A stretch of DNA of 64,000 bases from Gnetum montanum (GCA_015680685.1 MNCI01006166.1:263474-327473); one strand, 5' to 3'; positions 10,901 through 23,093 are shown, counted from the first letter of the stretch. Made by a program: numbers and translations. Notes: generated by a model from the sequence alone, not told the origin.

Positions 10901-11379
10901 TCCACTTTGAAGGATTTTGATAGCAATATGTTTGCTATCAAAGTGGCCACCCCCTAAATTATCATGGCACATTTTTAGAATTTCTTATTTTTCATTTTCA
11001 GCCACACATCTTCTTGCTATGTTATCTTTACATATTTGATATAGGTACAGACTACTCCAAATGTATCTAAATATGTTGCGTAAGAAAGATTTCTTTTTTT
11101 TTTCTATAGTCCAATTGGTAGGGGTTTTTATAGTGGCTAGAAAGTTGGCTATATTAGCAAACCAAGGATTCTTCTTTGTAGAAAAAAGTTGTTCATTAGG
11201 TAATTCATCATGAAAAATTCCTTGTGTTTGATTCTCATTAACAGTTTCTAGCTTGGAAAGATTATTTGCTACTACATTTTTCCTACCTCTTTTATCTAGA
11301 ATAGCTAGGTCAAATTCTTTGAGTAATAAGCACTATCTCATTATTCTTTAATTTTCTATTTTTTTGGTAGATAAGAATT

Positions 11380-12480
11380 TAATGGTTTAATGATCAGCAT
11401 ATAGTCTAGTTTTATATCTAATTAAATAATGTCTAAATTTATCTAGAGCATTTACAATTGCTAATAGTTCTTTTTCTATAGTTGTATAATTTACTTGGGC
11501 TTGGTCTAGACTTTTGAACACATAATAGATCACTCTTGGTTTATTATCAATGTGTTGTCCCAAAACTATCCCTACTGCTGTGTCACTAGCATCACACATT
11601 AAATCAAATGGATAATCCCAATTAGGTACATTTAATATAGGGGCTATGGCTACTCATTTTTTTTAGTTCCAAGAATGCTTCATGATAATCATTGGTCTAA
11701 ACAAATGAAACATCCTTTTCTAAGAGCATATATAATGGTTTAGCAATTTTTGAGAAGTCTTTGATAAATCTTTTATAATATCTAGCATGTCTTAGAAAAG
11801 ATCAAAGATTCTTTAAATTGGTTGGAGTTGGAAGTGTAGATATGACTCTTATGTTTTCATCATCCTTTGTTATCCCTTCTTTAGAAATAACATGTCCTAA
11901 TACCATACCACTTGTAACCATTAAGTGACTCTTTATCCAACCTAATTTTAAATTTTTATCTATACATCTATCTAATACATGTTCAAGATGTTGTAAGATT
12001 TCATCATAAGTATTCCCATAGATTGAAAAATCATCCATAAAAATTTCAACATAATCTTCTAACATATCTAAAAAATATTGAGATCATGGCTCTTTGGAAA
12101 GTGGCTGGTGCATTACAAAGGCCAAAAGACATTTTTCTATAAGAAAACGTTTCATAAGGACATGTAAAGGTTGTTTTATGTTGGTCTTTAGGGGCAATAG
12201 CTACTTGATTGTAACCACTAAATCCATCCAAAAAATAGTAATATTCATGTCCTTCTAATTTTTCTAGAATTTGGTCTATGTATGGTAATGGAAAATAATT
12301 ATTTTTTGTGTCTTGGTTTAATCTTCTGTACTCTACACAAACTTTCCATTTCCACCCTTTTTTGGAACTACAGTAATGGGGCTTATCCATTCACTACTTA
12401 CTATTGGATAAATGATTCCTTCTTTCTAAAGTTTTGAAATTTTGTCCTTAACTATTTGTTTTAAAGTTGGATAAATTCAT
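11380..12480 (-). pseudogene. pol: reverse transcriptase and RNase H of element B (decayed)
   Basis: RT begins near 12480 with SPITVVPKKGG, is shifted by one base in an A-run, and continues in CVEYRRLNQDT, FLDGFSGYNQVAIAP, TTFTCP and FGLCNAPATFQR (open 12390-12046). It then shifts again into the segment with the catalytic box FMDD at 12041-12030 (open 12065-11802). RNase H is open at 11599-11387 with CDASDTAVGIVLGQ, YTTIEKELLAIVNALDKFRHYL and LYADH, so its D-E-D residues are present. These match Athila sequences closely. Frameshifts make it inactive. Confidence 0.9.
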
Positions 12481-12656
12481 CTTGGGGGAATTTTTACTAG
12501 TTTGACATTGTTTTCTAGATAGATATGATGTTGGCAAATGTTGGGTGAGATTCCTTGGTGAAGGTCCTCATAGCTCCATGCAAATGCCTCAGATTTTCTA
12601 TGCAAGATTTCTAATAGTTTGATTTCTTGCTCATTAGTATGTTTGGAGTTAATTAT

Positions 12657-13431
12657 TCATGGCTTATTTTGATCTAGAAAAATATACTTAAGCATATTAG
12701 GTAATTTTTTAAGATCCAAGGAATCTTTATTTGTTGGTTGAACTATTTCTCCAATATTTCTTGAACCTAAATTTAGAATTTGGTCAAGGAGATCTTGTTT
12801 TTCTTTAGTTGAGGGGTCTAAAGGTCCTTCCTCAAAATTATTCAATACTAAGGTTTTCCTATCTTGTGCCATTGCTAAAGTGGGTAGGGTGTAGAGCATT
12901 CTCGCTTCCTTCAAGTCTATATTTAAATGATCTTCTTTTACCTTATCATATATATTTAGTGTAAAAGTCAAATTTGCAAATGAGAGCTGAAGTTGGCTAG
13001 ATCTATAATTAATTACCGCATTAGCTATTGCTAACCAAGGTTTACCTAATATAATAAGGAAATAATTAGGATCTTTTACTTCTAGAACCATCAACCAATG
13101 ATATTGTCATATTTACTCTTTTTATAGCCTCTATATTAAGTGACCTAGCCATTTCAAGAGGCATAATATTAATATTGGCTCCTAAATCCAATAGGGAATT
13201 CCTAATTTCTTGTTCATTTATTTTAATTAGAATGGTAGGAACTCCTAGATCTTCGTATTTAGGAATTTCATGTCTTTGTATAAGTTGAGAAAGATTATCA
13301 ACTAAATAAACTTCTTTAGGAATTTTTTTATTTCTCCTCCTAGTGCATAATTCCCTTGAGTATTTGGCATAGAGTGGTGTGTCTTTTATTGCTTGTTCTA
13401 AAGGGATATTCAAGTACAATTCACTAAACAT
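12657..13431 (-). pseudogene. pol: aspartic protease region of element B
   Basis: Open at 13431-13066 and, after a one-base shift, 13094-12657. The catalytic motif is LLDLGANINIMPLE, the DLGA form used by Athila in place of DSGA. It is followed by the flap-side motif IILGKPWLA. The protease would cut the Gag-Pol polyprotein. Upstream it joins gag without a clear boundary. Confidence 0.8.
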
Positions 13432-14739
13432 TTTTTCAAGATGGGCTTTGGTTGTGAAGTCTTCTTGTAATTGTTTAGGGAAAGGAGGTAAAACTAGTTG
13501 TCTAGAGAGTAATGGTTGTTATTTTTTCCCAGTTGGTTGATCTTCCTCATTGACTATATGTGGTTGTGTTCCCTCTTGTGTTTCTACCTCTTGAAATCTC
13601 ACCTTCTTTTGGGGTTTAGGTTTGATTGTTTTTCCACTCCTTGTAGTAATGGAATGTAATTGCTCTTTTCCTTTTCTTTGAGATGTAGGATTAGGTTCAG
13701 GTTGGGATGGTAATTCATTTTTAGTTAAGTCCTAAAATCTTCTCCGAGTTTCACTCATAAATTGTCTACTTTCTTCTATGAAGGAAGTAAGGATTATCCA
13801 AGTGTTCATTATTTGGATTCTTAAATTGCCTAAAGTTATTTTGAGCATATTGTTGTTGGTAAAATGGTCGTTGAGGAAAGTTCATTGTTGGTTGGCTCTT
13901 AAATTGTTGAAAAGCCATTGCTAACTCTTGCATTTTCTCTTGGCAATAAAACAAGGCTAGATAGGTTGTTTAGTCATGTTGGGGACTACCACAAATGTTG
14001 CATGCTTCACTTTGAATTCCATGAGCTTGTTTCTTAATCAATCGTGTTAATTCATCAACTTTTCTATCTAATCATTCTATTTGTTGAGTCATGCCTTGCA
14101 TAATGTTGGGTTTTGGCCAACGTTTATTTTGGTCTACTAATAAATCTATAATTCTTCAAGCATCTTTCGGTGTCACGTTTAAAATATTTCCCCCACATGC
14201 AAACCTTATATAAAGATTTGGATTAATTAATGAGCCAGGAATCGATGGTTTGGATTCTTTAAACATAGTCCTTTAAATTTATCAAAGGTACTCTCATAAT
14301 CCTCATCCTCATGTTGCATAGCACTCATTAGTTACTTTATTAATGAATACAACCTATCATTAGAAAGAAATCTTTGTAGCAAAGCATTTTTAAACTCATT
14401 CAAAAAACTAATTTGTGTTCTAAGGGTTTGTAGCCAAAAATTAGCTTGGTCTTTTAGGATTGATTTTAAAGCGATCATCTTAGTCCTATCCCCACTTTGA
14501 GGTGCTAACATAGCTAATGTTGTTTCAAATTCTCTTATGTGAGTGACTAGATCCTCGTCATTTGTCCCCTTAAAAATAGGTAGTAAGTAAATATTTTTAA
14601 CCTCTACATCTCTTCCCTATGGAAAAACTAATGGGCCTTGAGGTATGATGGATTTTCTTTGATTCAATAATTCTCCAAGTGTTTGTTCTGGGTAAGGTTG
14701 GCCAATTGAAACATTGGAACTCAAAGTACCAAAGGAGAA
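13432..14739 (-). pseudogene. gag: gag of element B, C-terminal part
   Basis: The continuation of gag after the insertion of A at 14739/20561. Motifs include EQTLGELLNQRKS, LLPIFKGTNDEDLVTHIREF, ILKDQANFWLQTL, FLNEFKNALLQRF and DYESTFDKFKGL, typical of the retrotransposon gag domain. A Gln/Asn-rich stretch (FYQQQYAQNN) follows at about 13870. Several stops and shifts occur after about 14270. Confidence 0.8.
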
Positions 14740-14800
14740 TGATGAGTCATGGTCTGTCAAGCCTAGTTATTGGAGCTCGGTTATCAAAGCCTTGATACAA

Positions 14801-14935
14801 GATATCGTCTATCAAGCCTAGTTATCAGATCCCTAATATCAAGACTGCGATATCACATCAGCCGCGATATCGTGTACGCAATATCACATCTGCGATATTG
14901 TGTCCGCCCTACAATATCACGTACATGATATCGCA
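14801..14935 (+). repeat. GATATC-rich U3 repeat in the element A LTR
   Basis: Repeated GATATC, AATATCAC and CGATATCGTG motifs just upstream of the TATA box, with CGCGATATC palindromes. The 3' LTR has a shorter version at 19737-19807. Confidence 0.7.
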
Positions 14936-14950
14936 GCCTACCTCAATTTC

Positions 14951-14958
14951 TATAAATA
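14951..14958 (+). promoter_or_regulatory. TATA box of the element A 5' LTR
   Basis: TATAAATA directly after the GATATC-rich block, conserved at 19824-19831 in the other LTR. Confidence 0.65.
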
Positions 14959-15687
14959 AGAAGCAACTTTCCCTGTTCTAGGCAGTTAGTTCTTAGTTCC
15001 TTACCAAAACTCTTACAATTTTTCCTTTTTAGAGTTAGAATTATTTCCTAGTGTATGCCCACAGTGTGGTGATTGTAATTGTATGACATCCTTTGTCCGA
15101 GTGTGACGTACTTGGACACACACATGACCGGAAGTAAAGATCGAGATTACTTCATCATTGCAACATTCACTTAGTTTAATTATTTATTTATTTAATTGTT
15201 GTTTACTACTTTCTTAGTTAATATCTCTCACCCTTATCTCCTATTAAACATGGAATGAGTAGGACTTAATCATGAGCATTTAAGTGTGACTACTTGGTAA
15301 CCCAGTAGTGTACCTAGGATCTGCGCTTGGTAATCCCAGTAGTAGTTGTGTATGAGGTCCAAGATGTGTATGGATGATTAAGGAATGGATGCTCATCGCA
15401 CTTAGGCTAGTTTAGATTCTCTCTTCCTTTTCCTCTTAGCTTAATTAAATATTATTTTCCATTGCCTCTAGGAGTAGCACTAGGTTAGAAACCACATCAT
15501 ACACCTCACTCTAGACTAAACCATACGTGACAAAGCTAATACTAGTCTAGGTGGGAAGATAGTGAACCGCAACCTACGAGTAACTTTCTAGATACCACAA
15601 CTAGCCCATCTACAGAGTTTGACCAAATTGTGCGTGAGACACTAGTATTCGTATGGTTGAGTGTAGGGGTACCTCGCCACTCATCAT

Positions 15688-15705
15688 TGGCACCGTTGCT
15701 AGGGA
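15688..15705 (+). promoter_or_regulatory. tRNA-Asp type primer binding site of element A
   Basis: TGGCACCGTTGCTAGGGA, one base after the LTR. It matches 15 of 18 bases of the complement of plant tRNA-Asp(GTC); all differences are transitions. Confidence 0.85.
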
Positions 15706-15827
15706 CGGTGCTAGTTATTTAGATTAGTTATATCATACAAGGTCGCTGTATAGGAATTAATGATACATATTTTAGGAAGAAATCATTATAAAAAGTCACA
15801 TACAAATTCACACACAATTTCACAACC

Positions 15828-17828
15828 ATGCCTCTCCTACAAGACTACAATAATGCCACATCTAGTGAGGCAGTTCATTGGAGAACCAACGAATTACATA
15901 ACAATGAAGATTGGAGTACGCAATCTAAGTTGGGGGTTTCTTATAAACATAAAAAAAGGCAACATTGTCCCAACACATGAAAGCATAACTTACTTGATGA
16001 TGATGAACCCCTACTAGCCACTACAAGCCTAATGCGAATACAAAAGGCTGTTCGAATCTCCTCTAGGCATCGTAAAGAGAGCTGCCTACCCAAGCTCGAT
16101 TTAAAAAACTTCCCTAATTTCTCAGGAGGCTATGACATAGATCCGCATCAACATTTACAAGACTTCTATGATGCATGTACATGGAACAACATTGATAATG
16201 GTTAGCAAAAACTCAAGCTCTTTCCTATGACACTCGTTGGCCAAGAAAAAGTATGGTATAGATTGTTAAAACCAAATTCAATATGATGCTGGCCAACAAT
16301 GGTAGAACTTTTTAATAAAAGATATCAAACCTACGCAAGAGTGTCAGCCTTGAGGAAACAAATCCAGGAGTGGAAACAAGCATAACATGAACCCTTGGAC
16401 ATGGCCTTAGAAAGATATTATGCACTGTTAAACAATTGTCTAGGCCATGAGTTCTCTGAGAAAAGGCTAATGTACCATATCATTGATGGGCTACGTGATG
16501 AAACAAGAAAGACCCTAGGAATGTATGCCCAAGGTCAACTATACGATCTACGAACCCATCAATTCCAAGATCTTATTAAGCAGGTAGCAAAAGAAGAAAG
16601 AGAAATGGCTAGATGGGAGAGTGTTGAAAAACATCAATAGGACCAAATTCTCAACTTAACAAAGGTCCATAATCACAAAAAGGAGAAATCAACCTATTTC
16701 AAGGGGGAAGAACTATCTTTTCCAATACAACAATCATTAGAGGAATTCAAGGCAAAGATTAATAAGATGTCGGAATGGACGCATAAAAAGTGCGGAGAAT
16801 GTATCGATATTATTGGAGATAGAGTTTTGAAAACCCAAGAAGCAGGACAAAATATTATTAGACAATTAGAAAGAAGGGATGAAGAAAATAAGAGCTCAAC
16901 TGCCAATTGTACATATGAATGCAACATTTTCTTGTACGATCACCCCAAGGGCCAATGCCCAATCTTGTTACATTTATATGAGCATTGGGGAAACATGTTA
17001 CACCTGGAGTTTGTATAGAGATACTGTGTTCGATCATAGTGGCAACAATCCCAGTCATGGGGGAAGCCATCCCTAAACTGGAGACACCCTTCGTATCATC
17101 TGAATCCAAATGCTTATCTAGTTCAATATCCTATTTCCCCAATTGGGTTAACATACTCTATCTCACCGCATTATTATTCTCCTCAATACTATCAGCCCAT
17201 GTCCTCAACAGAACCACCACCTTGTGTATCTTACACTTCTCCTAAATTTCAACATTCTCATCCTTTCCCTCCTTCTACATTACCATCAACTATTCCCGAA
17301 GTATCTGCACAACAACAACAACCCATGAATGCTACTTATGCTACTATTGCCAACAACAATGAGATACCTCCTCAACATCAAAAGCGTTCCTTCTTTAAAC
17401 ATGACTGTAGGAAGGGATAACAAAATTCCAAGGCCACTGCATTCTCCAACTCAGCACAAGCCCAACATTGTGGTGCATCCTTCTCTTCAAACCCAATGCC
17501 TTGTGTTACTTCATCAGGGCCACCAACTCACACTCCAACAACCATATGGGCCAATGAATACAGCCATGAAGGGCAACATCCTGATCCTTGCATACCATCT
17601 TACAGTCCCAAATATTATAGTGGGTCAACTCTTTATCTGGGAATCACATCTCATAAATTTCCCCACTATGTTTACTATAACCAAGTGTGTGAACCCCAAT
17701 GGGGTAAGTATGACCAAGTTTCAATGTTTCCAACATGCAAGGATGCTCACTTTCATTTATTAATCCTTGCTATCCTCAACCGTTTAATTATGGTAGATAT
17801 CCCCCATTTTAATAACAAGCAGGATTAA
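15828..17828 (+). pseudogene. gag: gag of element A (one frame, eight nonsense codons)
   Basis: A single reading frame of 667 codons from ATG 15828 (MPLLQDYNNATSSE) to TAA 17826-17828, with no frameshift. In-frame stops are at 15978, 16203, 16284, 16383, 16638, 17016, 17037 and 17418. Core motifs: LDLKNFPNFSGGYDIDPHQH, KLFPMTLVGQEKVWY, FNKRYQTYARVSALRKQIQE, EPLDMALERYYALLNN, YHIIDGLRDETRKTLGMYAQ. A charged helical segment follows (16650-16890), then the C-terminal motif CNIFLYDHPKGQCP and a long Pro/Tyr/Gln-rich tail. It is homologous to gag of C and D'. The ATG is the first in frame, 122 bases after the primer site. Confidence 0.85.
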
Positions 17829-19120
17829 TAAATATATTTCATTTTCTTTAATTTTACAATTTTTGTTTTCTAGTTTTTCATCTTTTAATTCCTTGTTCTA
17901 TCTTTTTGTCTTTTTTTCTTTTTATCTTTTTATAAGTAATCTCATCTACAAATAAAACTCTCACGTGGCTCGTTGGTTGAGGTGTGTTCTATGTTATCGA
18001 GTCTCGAGCGATCAATTATTTGGATAGTGAGCCCATTACACCCACTCATCCATTCTACAAATAAGAGGTTCTGTTCGAAGGTACAGTGATATTCTTGACA
18101 TTCTTAAAACTTAAAATTAATTTTGTGTTCATTGTACCTAGAATGAAGAAGGATGGACCAAGAGAGAATGATTAGAATGATTAAGATCCTTGTAGATCTA
18201 ACAAAAAATGGGAATAAGAGTAATCAAAAGGCACTAAAAAATCCAATGCTGTTCTAGGGGGTCCCACTGGAAAGACATGCATCCATGCTTGAAGGTTGGC
18301 GGCTTCTCTGGATTCAGCAATCGAAAAAAAAAGATAAGAAAGAGAAAAAAAATAAAGGAAGTGCCACAAAGCAAAAAATCACTCCTCCCTTGAACAAAAT
18401 GCCAAGTGATCGTACGCCTTGTTGTTCTAGTACTCTCATAGTCGCTCATCATGGGATGAAACAATGCGGTGTCACTGATCAAAGGAATGGACTTGGTCTT
18501 GATCTTGGAATGATAGGTTAATGACACGTTAATCATGCCTTACATGTAGAATTCATTGTGCCCTGGGTTAGTTACCTTGTGTCCCAATCTCTACAATCCC
18601 TTCTATACCCCATCTCATCTTGCTGTTCATGGATTTGTGGCTCGTGTCTCGTATAGCGTAGAATTCTTACCTCATTCTGGTGGTATCTACATGTGTGTGT
18701 TTTGTGAAATTGGTATGGATTACATTTAACCCTTCTAGTGCCTACGAACATTTTAAGGTGTGGTTATACAAGGGCATTATAGGTTGGAACCTACTTTGGG
18801 GAGGACCCACTTGCGTGACTTTTGCAATTTGTACTTGTTGCATACCACCACATCATCTTATACCCTCTAAGTACTTCATTGCCAAATCTATTCTTTTCCT
18901 TGTCTTCATTTTATCAAACGTTCCTCAAAACTGGGTCCTTTTATGTGTCACCAGGTCTGACATTAAACTTTTAGGGCAACTTCCTTGAAAAAAAATTTTA
19001 ACTCTAAAATCACACTAAGCAAAGAATTCAACATTTATTAAAGGCAATAAGTAAGGTATGAAATCATTGAACTCTTTTTAATAACCTTACTAACAATTTA
19101 TCTTTATGTGTTTATATATG
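17829..19120 (+). other. Non-coding region of element A where pol would be expected
   Basis: A T-rich run (17830-17940) follows gag. No RT, integrase or protease motif is seen on either strand. The stretch 18500-18920 resembles 35020-35420 in element D, including GGTGTGGTTATACAAGGGCATTA and AGACCCACTTG, so part of the ordinary 3' region of the family is kept while pol is absent. Confidence 0.6.
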
Positions 19121-19590
19121 TCCCCTAAAAGAAGACAACAAGGAGGACCTTCTTCAGGTGCAATTGAATGACCAGGGGGAGGCAAAGGCCAAAGACTTCA
19201 ACATTCATCATGAAACCCCTATTACTGCATAATCTATCCAAGCAAAAGGTGGAGAGGTTAGGGACCAAGCCTATGAAGAGGAATGATGGCTATTTGCGGC
19301 ATAACATGTCAATGCCAATCAAGTGTTTCCACAATTGCCATGTTCATGGAAAGTGCCGACTCCATCAAACATTGGAACATTAGCATGGACGACTCATAAC
19401 CCTTGGATAGAAGAGGAGAAATGTCAAGCACTTCTTCAACGGTATCAATCTCAGAAGCTTGATCATGCAAGACAAAGGAGAGGCACCCATAGAGGAGCCA
19501 CCACTACTGGGAACCCCGTGAGTTCCACAAGTTTTGTCTTTTGTGTCTGTGTCCAAGTTTTGTTTAATTCTCCACTGTGGCATAAATAAA
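19120..19590 (+). pseudogene. Short second coding remnant in element A, unidentified
   Basis: From ATG 19120 the reading starts MSPKRRQQGGPSSGAIE and stops. One frame over, it continues EAKAKDFNIHHETPIT and later VFPQLPCSWKVPTPSNIGTL and TTHNPWIEEEKCQALLQRYQ, open from 19323 to 19589. The composition is protein-like and basic at the start. It lies between gag and the 3' LTR. I do not recognise a domain. It may be the beginning of a third ORF of the autonomous relative. Confidence 0.35.
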
Positions 19591-19695
19591 TTCCTAGTCA
19601 GTCAATAATCCCATACCTATCCACTGTGTAATCAATTGAACTTGTTCCTTAATTTCTTTGACTTGAGGATGAGTTGTTATTCAGTCGTGGTGGTA

Positions 19696-20560
19696 TGATG
19701 AGTCATGGTCTATCAGGCCCAGTTATCGGACCCTCAATATCGCGGCTATGATATCGCATCAGAGATATCACATTAGTCGCGATATCACGTTCTCCCCATA
19801 ATATCGTGGCCTGCCTTAATTTCTATAAATAAGAGGTGGCTTTCCCTATTCTAGGTAGTTAGTTCTTAGTTCCTTACCCAAACTCTTGCAGTTTTTCCTT
19901 CTTAGAGTTAGAATTATTTCCTAGTGTATGCTTGCAGTGTGGTGATTGTAATTGTACGACATCCTTTGTTCGAGTGTGACGTACTTGGACACACACATGA
20001 TTGGAAATAAAGATCAAGATTACTTCATCATTGCAGCATTCACTTAGTTTAATTAATTAATTAATTAATTATTTTTACTACTTTCTTAGTTAATATCTCT
20101 CACCCTTATCTCCTATTAAATGTGAAATGAGTACGACTTAATCATGAGCATTTAAGTGTGACTACTTGGTAACCCAGTAGTGTACCTAGGATCTGCGCTT
20201 GGTAATCCCAGTGGTAGTCATGCATGAAGTCCAAGATGTGTACGGATGATTAAGGAATGGATGCTCATCGCACTCGGGCTAGCTTAGATTCTCTCTCATC
20301 CTTTCTCTCTTAGCTTAATTAAATATTATTTTCCATTGCCTCTAGGAGTAGCACTAGGTTAGAAACCACATCATACACCTCACTCTAGAATAAACCATAT
20401 GTGACAAAGCTAATACTAGTCCAGGTGGGAAGACAATGAACTGTGACCTATGAGTAACTGTCTAGATACCACAACTAGCCTGTCTGCAGAGTTCGACTGG
20501 ATCGCGCATGAGATGCTCATATTCATATGGTTGAGTGTAGGGGTACCTCACCACTCATCA
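19696..20560 (+). repeat. 3' LTR of element A
   Basis: 865 bp, TGATGAGT…ACTCATCA. TATAAATA is at 19824-19831. A short purine-rich GTGGTGGTA precedes it and could be the polypurine tract. Confidence 0.9.
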
Positions 20561-20799
20561 AATAAAGAAATTGAACCTAAGGAAAATGGAGGAGGTGCAT
20601 GATGTGAAGATGATCCCATTGTGTAAGTAAAGGTTACTATTGGGGTTACTATAGGATTTGGTATAGAAATAGAGATTGGTGGTGGAGTTTGTATATTCAA
20701 AGTGCTTATTAGTTGGGTAGTTCCTTCAATTGTGGTTACATAAGTTGATATTTGGGTAGTATTTAGATTTTGAGATCCTGCCCCTATCATTGAATTCAT
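20561..20799 (-). pseudogene. gag: gag of element B, N-terminal part
   Basis: ATG at 20799-20797 starts MNSMIGAGSQNLNTTQIST. The reading is open to the junction with element A, through a Pro-rich stretch (TPPPISISIPNP…HHAPPPFSLGSI). It resumes at 14739 with FGTLSSNVSIGQPYPEQ. It is about 520 bp downstream of the primer site. No function can be read from this part alone. Confidence 0.7.
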
Positions 20800-21316
20800 G
20801 GTTGTAGTTGGAATATAAAGGGTTAATAGATATGGAAAAATTTTGTGTTGTTAAAGGGGAAGAAAAATCAAATCTTGATTGTTTTGGTTCCTTTTGGTCT
20901 TGTTTTTAAGTGACTTTTATATGTTTATAAAGGCTAAGAGTGCTTCTAGAAGGTTAAATTCATGTAGGTTTCCTTGGTTGCTTTGTTGGTTTCATTTAAC
21001 ATGAACACTCTTCATTGGCACATTCATGGGCTACCATTCCTAATATCTTACAAATTGATTTAATAACTCCTACTATCATGGCTTTAATTGCAACTTTTTA
21101 AATAGTTTTAGTTGGTTGTGTGATAAGAGGAGTTGATTCCTAGGATTTTTCTTTATTTTTATTTTTATTTTTCTTTATGCAAGAAAAAAAGTAAAAGAAA
21201 CTATTTCTTAAATTACAAAAATAGCAGAAAAATAAATGCATGAATAAATAAATAAATAAGAAATTAAAAAAACTTAAAACTTACAAAACCCTTGATAATG
21301 ATTAACTTTATCAGCC
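20800..21316 (-). other. Leader of element B
   Basis: Between primer site and gag start. No ORF of note. A/T-rich runs occur at 21150-21270. Confidence 0.5.
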
Positions 21317-21334
21317 TCGCCGAAAACAATGCCA
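21317..21334 (-). promoter_or_regulatory. Primer binding site of element B, tRNA-Asp type (degenerate)
   Basis: The minus strand reads TGGCATTGTTTTCGGCGA, four bases from the LTR end. It matches 12 of 18 bases of the tRNA-Asp complement seen in A, C and D'. Confidence 0.5.
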
Positions 21335-21338
21335 AAAT

Positions 21339-22771
21339 TGACAAGCTAGGCAAAATTTGGTGCTAGATATCTTTTACAATTTATCTTTCTTTCATTATAG
21401 AGAAGTCACCTCATTTATGATTGACCCATGAGTCGTATCCATGGAGGAATGGTCCAAAGTCAAAAGATCATTAAGATAATAAATAATTAGAATTGAATCT
21501 AATTAAATTCCACACTTATGATTGTCACTCATAAGTATAATCATAAATTTTCACCCTACCTTTTGATATTAAGTTCAAGAATGAAAATGAATAATTAAAT
21601 CAAATTGAAATTATAAATAATAATTCAAGATCACAAGGGAGACTTTTCCTAATTTGCAATTCTACCTTGTTGTTTTCACAATGCGATAACTCTGATAGCT
21701 AGCCAACGGGCTTTAAGAATTTCCACAAGGCTTAAAAGATCCTCAACATAAATCACAAGAACAATTGATCTCAATTTGATCTGGAATCCACTCAGCTATC
21801 AATTCTGTCTCTTTTGTATTCTCTATTTTCTTTTTCAAGGAAAATACAAATAATAATAATAATAATAATTACTTTCCTCTCATGGTGTGGGATGTATTAT
21901 TTATACTCCCAAATGTTTAAAAATAATCAAATCAATCATGGTTTGATAAGATACCGGATCCCTGATTATAGGGGTAAAGACTAATGTTAACATTTTAATT
22001 TATGAAATTAAATTTTATTCATAATCTTTTGGTTAATGGAGAAGAGAGACAACAATGACAACATTGGGATTGCGGTCTTTGTTTATCATGAGACCCTGCC
22101 ACCTTCTATTCATTTCCATTGTTGTCCTTGTGTGTGCTTACCATTGTTGCTCTTTGCTACTACTTGCAATACCACACACTTGCTCTAATCCACTTGTTGT
22201 TGTTGTGTCATGCATGCTGCTGGAAATCTTCATTACCTATAATAGTCAAACCCTCGCTGCCTACACCAATTGCTTACATTGCTTCCTACCATTGCCTCGC
22301 ATGTGTGGTGGAGTGTGAGTGGATCCAAAATTTGAAACCTTGGCATATAGAACAAGTGGTCCTAGGTTTTTGAGCGAAGTGGCCATGCATAGAGGCAAGC
22401 ACATGAGATCGTCCTTATAGACAAGGCAACCTTGGATGTTGAAGTTGTACTTCACCAGAATCATCTTTCATGCTATCGCTGCTACCGCCATTACCACCAG
22501 TGCGGATGGGCTTGTTGCCAGAATTCTATTAACTATTATGCTTAAAATAATATTTATATAATTCATATAATATATAGAATTATATATATGCATAATATAT
22601 ATGCATTTATAATTAATATAATCATATATCATATTAAAATCAATAAACTAATTCTTATCATTATTAAAATGATCATTAATTAAACAAAGATATTTAAATA
22701 AAATTAATTTAAATACATAAATTCTATGAAGATATTTATTTTAAAAATTAGACAAATGTTAGGGCTCATCA
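21339..22771 (-). repeat. 5' LTR of element B (complete)
   Basis: 1433 bp. On the minus strand it starts TGATGAGCCC at 22771 and ends GCTTGTCA at 21339. TATA box TATAAATA at 21905-21898. A (TAA)n microsatellite is at 21848-21870. It ends directly at the ATACT target duplication. Confidence 0.85.
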
Positions 22772-22776
22772 ATACT

Positions 22777-23074
22777 TATCATTATAGGCTAAAATAACTT
22801 TACATTTTCATTTTTCTTAGTTAATAGAATTTATATCCATTTCCACTATGTTTACACTTAGCATACTTGAGAGCCAAGAACACCATTTTATCATATGCCT
22901 CACTATAAACCATATGTTCTACACATTACTAACTCTAAGTAAGAAGACAATGACCACGAACTTCTTATAAAGTCACTAATATACTTACATTGTCCATCCA
23001 TGAAATATGAATTGGTCATGCATGAACACTTATGACTTATATGGTTAAGTGTTAGAATTCTCTATCACTCATCA
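22777..23074 (+). repeat. 5' LTR of element C, right part
   Basis: Continues the LTR interrupted at 8245; it matches 34450-34748 and ends …ATCACTCATCA. The ATACT at 22772-22776 belongs to the target duplication of B. Confidence 0.8.
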
Positions 23075-23075
23075 T

Positions 23076-23093
23076 TAGCACCATTGTCAAAGA
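23076..23093 (+). promoter_or_regulatory. tRNA-Asp type primer binding site of element C
   Basis: TAGCACCATTGTCAAAGA. It differs from the tRNA-Asp complement at seven of 18 positions, and every difference is G-to-A or C-to-T. Confidence 0.65.

Larger units (their letters stand above)
14740..15686 (+). repeat. 5' LTR of element A
   Basis: 947 bp, TGATGAGT…ACTCATCA. It is about 80 bp longer than the 3' LTR, mostly in the U3 region where GATATC motifs are repeated (14801-14935). The R/U5 portion matches the 3' LTR at roughly nine of ten bases in the stretches compared, with mostly transitions. Confidence 0.9.
14740..20560 (+). mobile_element. Gag-only LTR retrotransposon A (non-autonomous, Athila-related)
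   Basis: LTRs at 14740-15686 and 19696-20560 both start TGATGAGT and end ACTCATCA, a perfect 8-bp inverted terminus. A tRNA-Asp type primer site follows the first LTR. The 4-kb interior has one full gag frame and no protease, RT, RNase H or integrase motif in any frame. This fits the class called TR-GAG. It sits in gag of B. The flanking five bases (GAGAA and AATAA) match at only three of five positions, so the target duplication is unclear. It must have used enzymes from a related element. Confidence 0.85.
8246..22771 (-). mobile_element. Athila Ty3/gypsy retrotransposon B with nested element A
   Basis: LTRs are at 8246-9501 and 21339-22771. Target duplication ATACT at 8241-8245 and 22772-22776 is perfect. 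On the minus strand the order is LTR, primer site, gag (split by A), protease, RT, RNase H, integrase, LTR. RT and protease motifs (DLGA protease; TTFTCP, FGLCNAPATFQR and FMDDFS in RT) are those of the Athila lineage. The full length is about 8.7 kb without A. It inserted in the 5' LTR of C. Confidence 0.9.

Noticed and set aside
18181-18540. Overlapping frames at 18181-18540 as a gene in element A
   Set aside because: They are on both strands, have no motifs and lie in a region without pol or other conserved coding.
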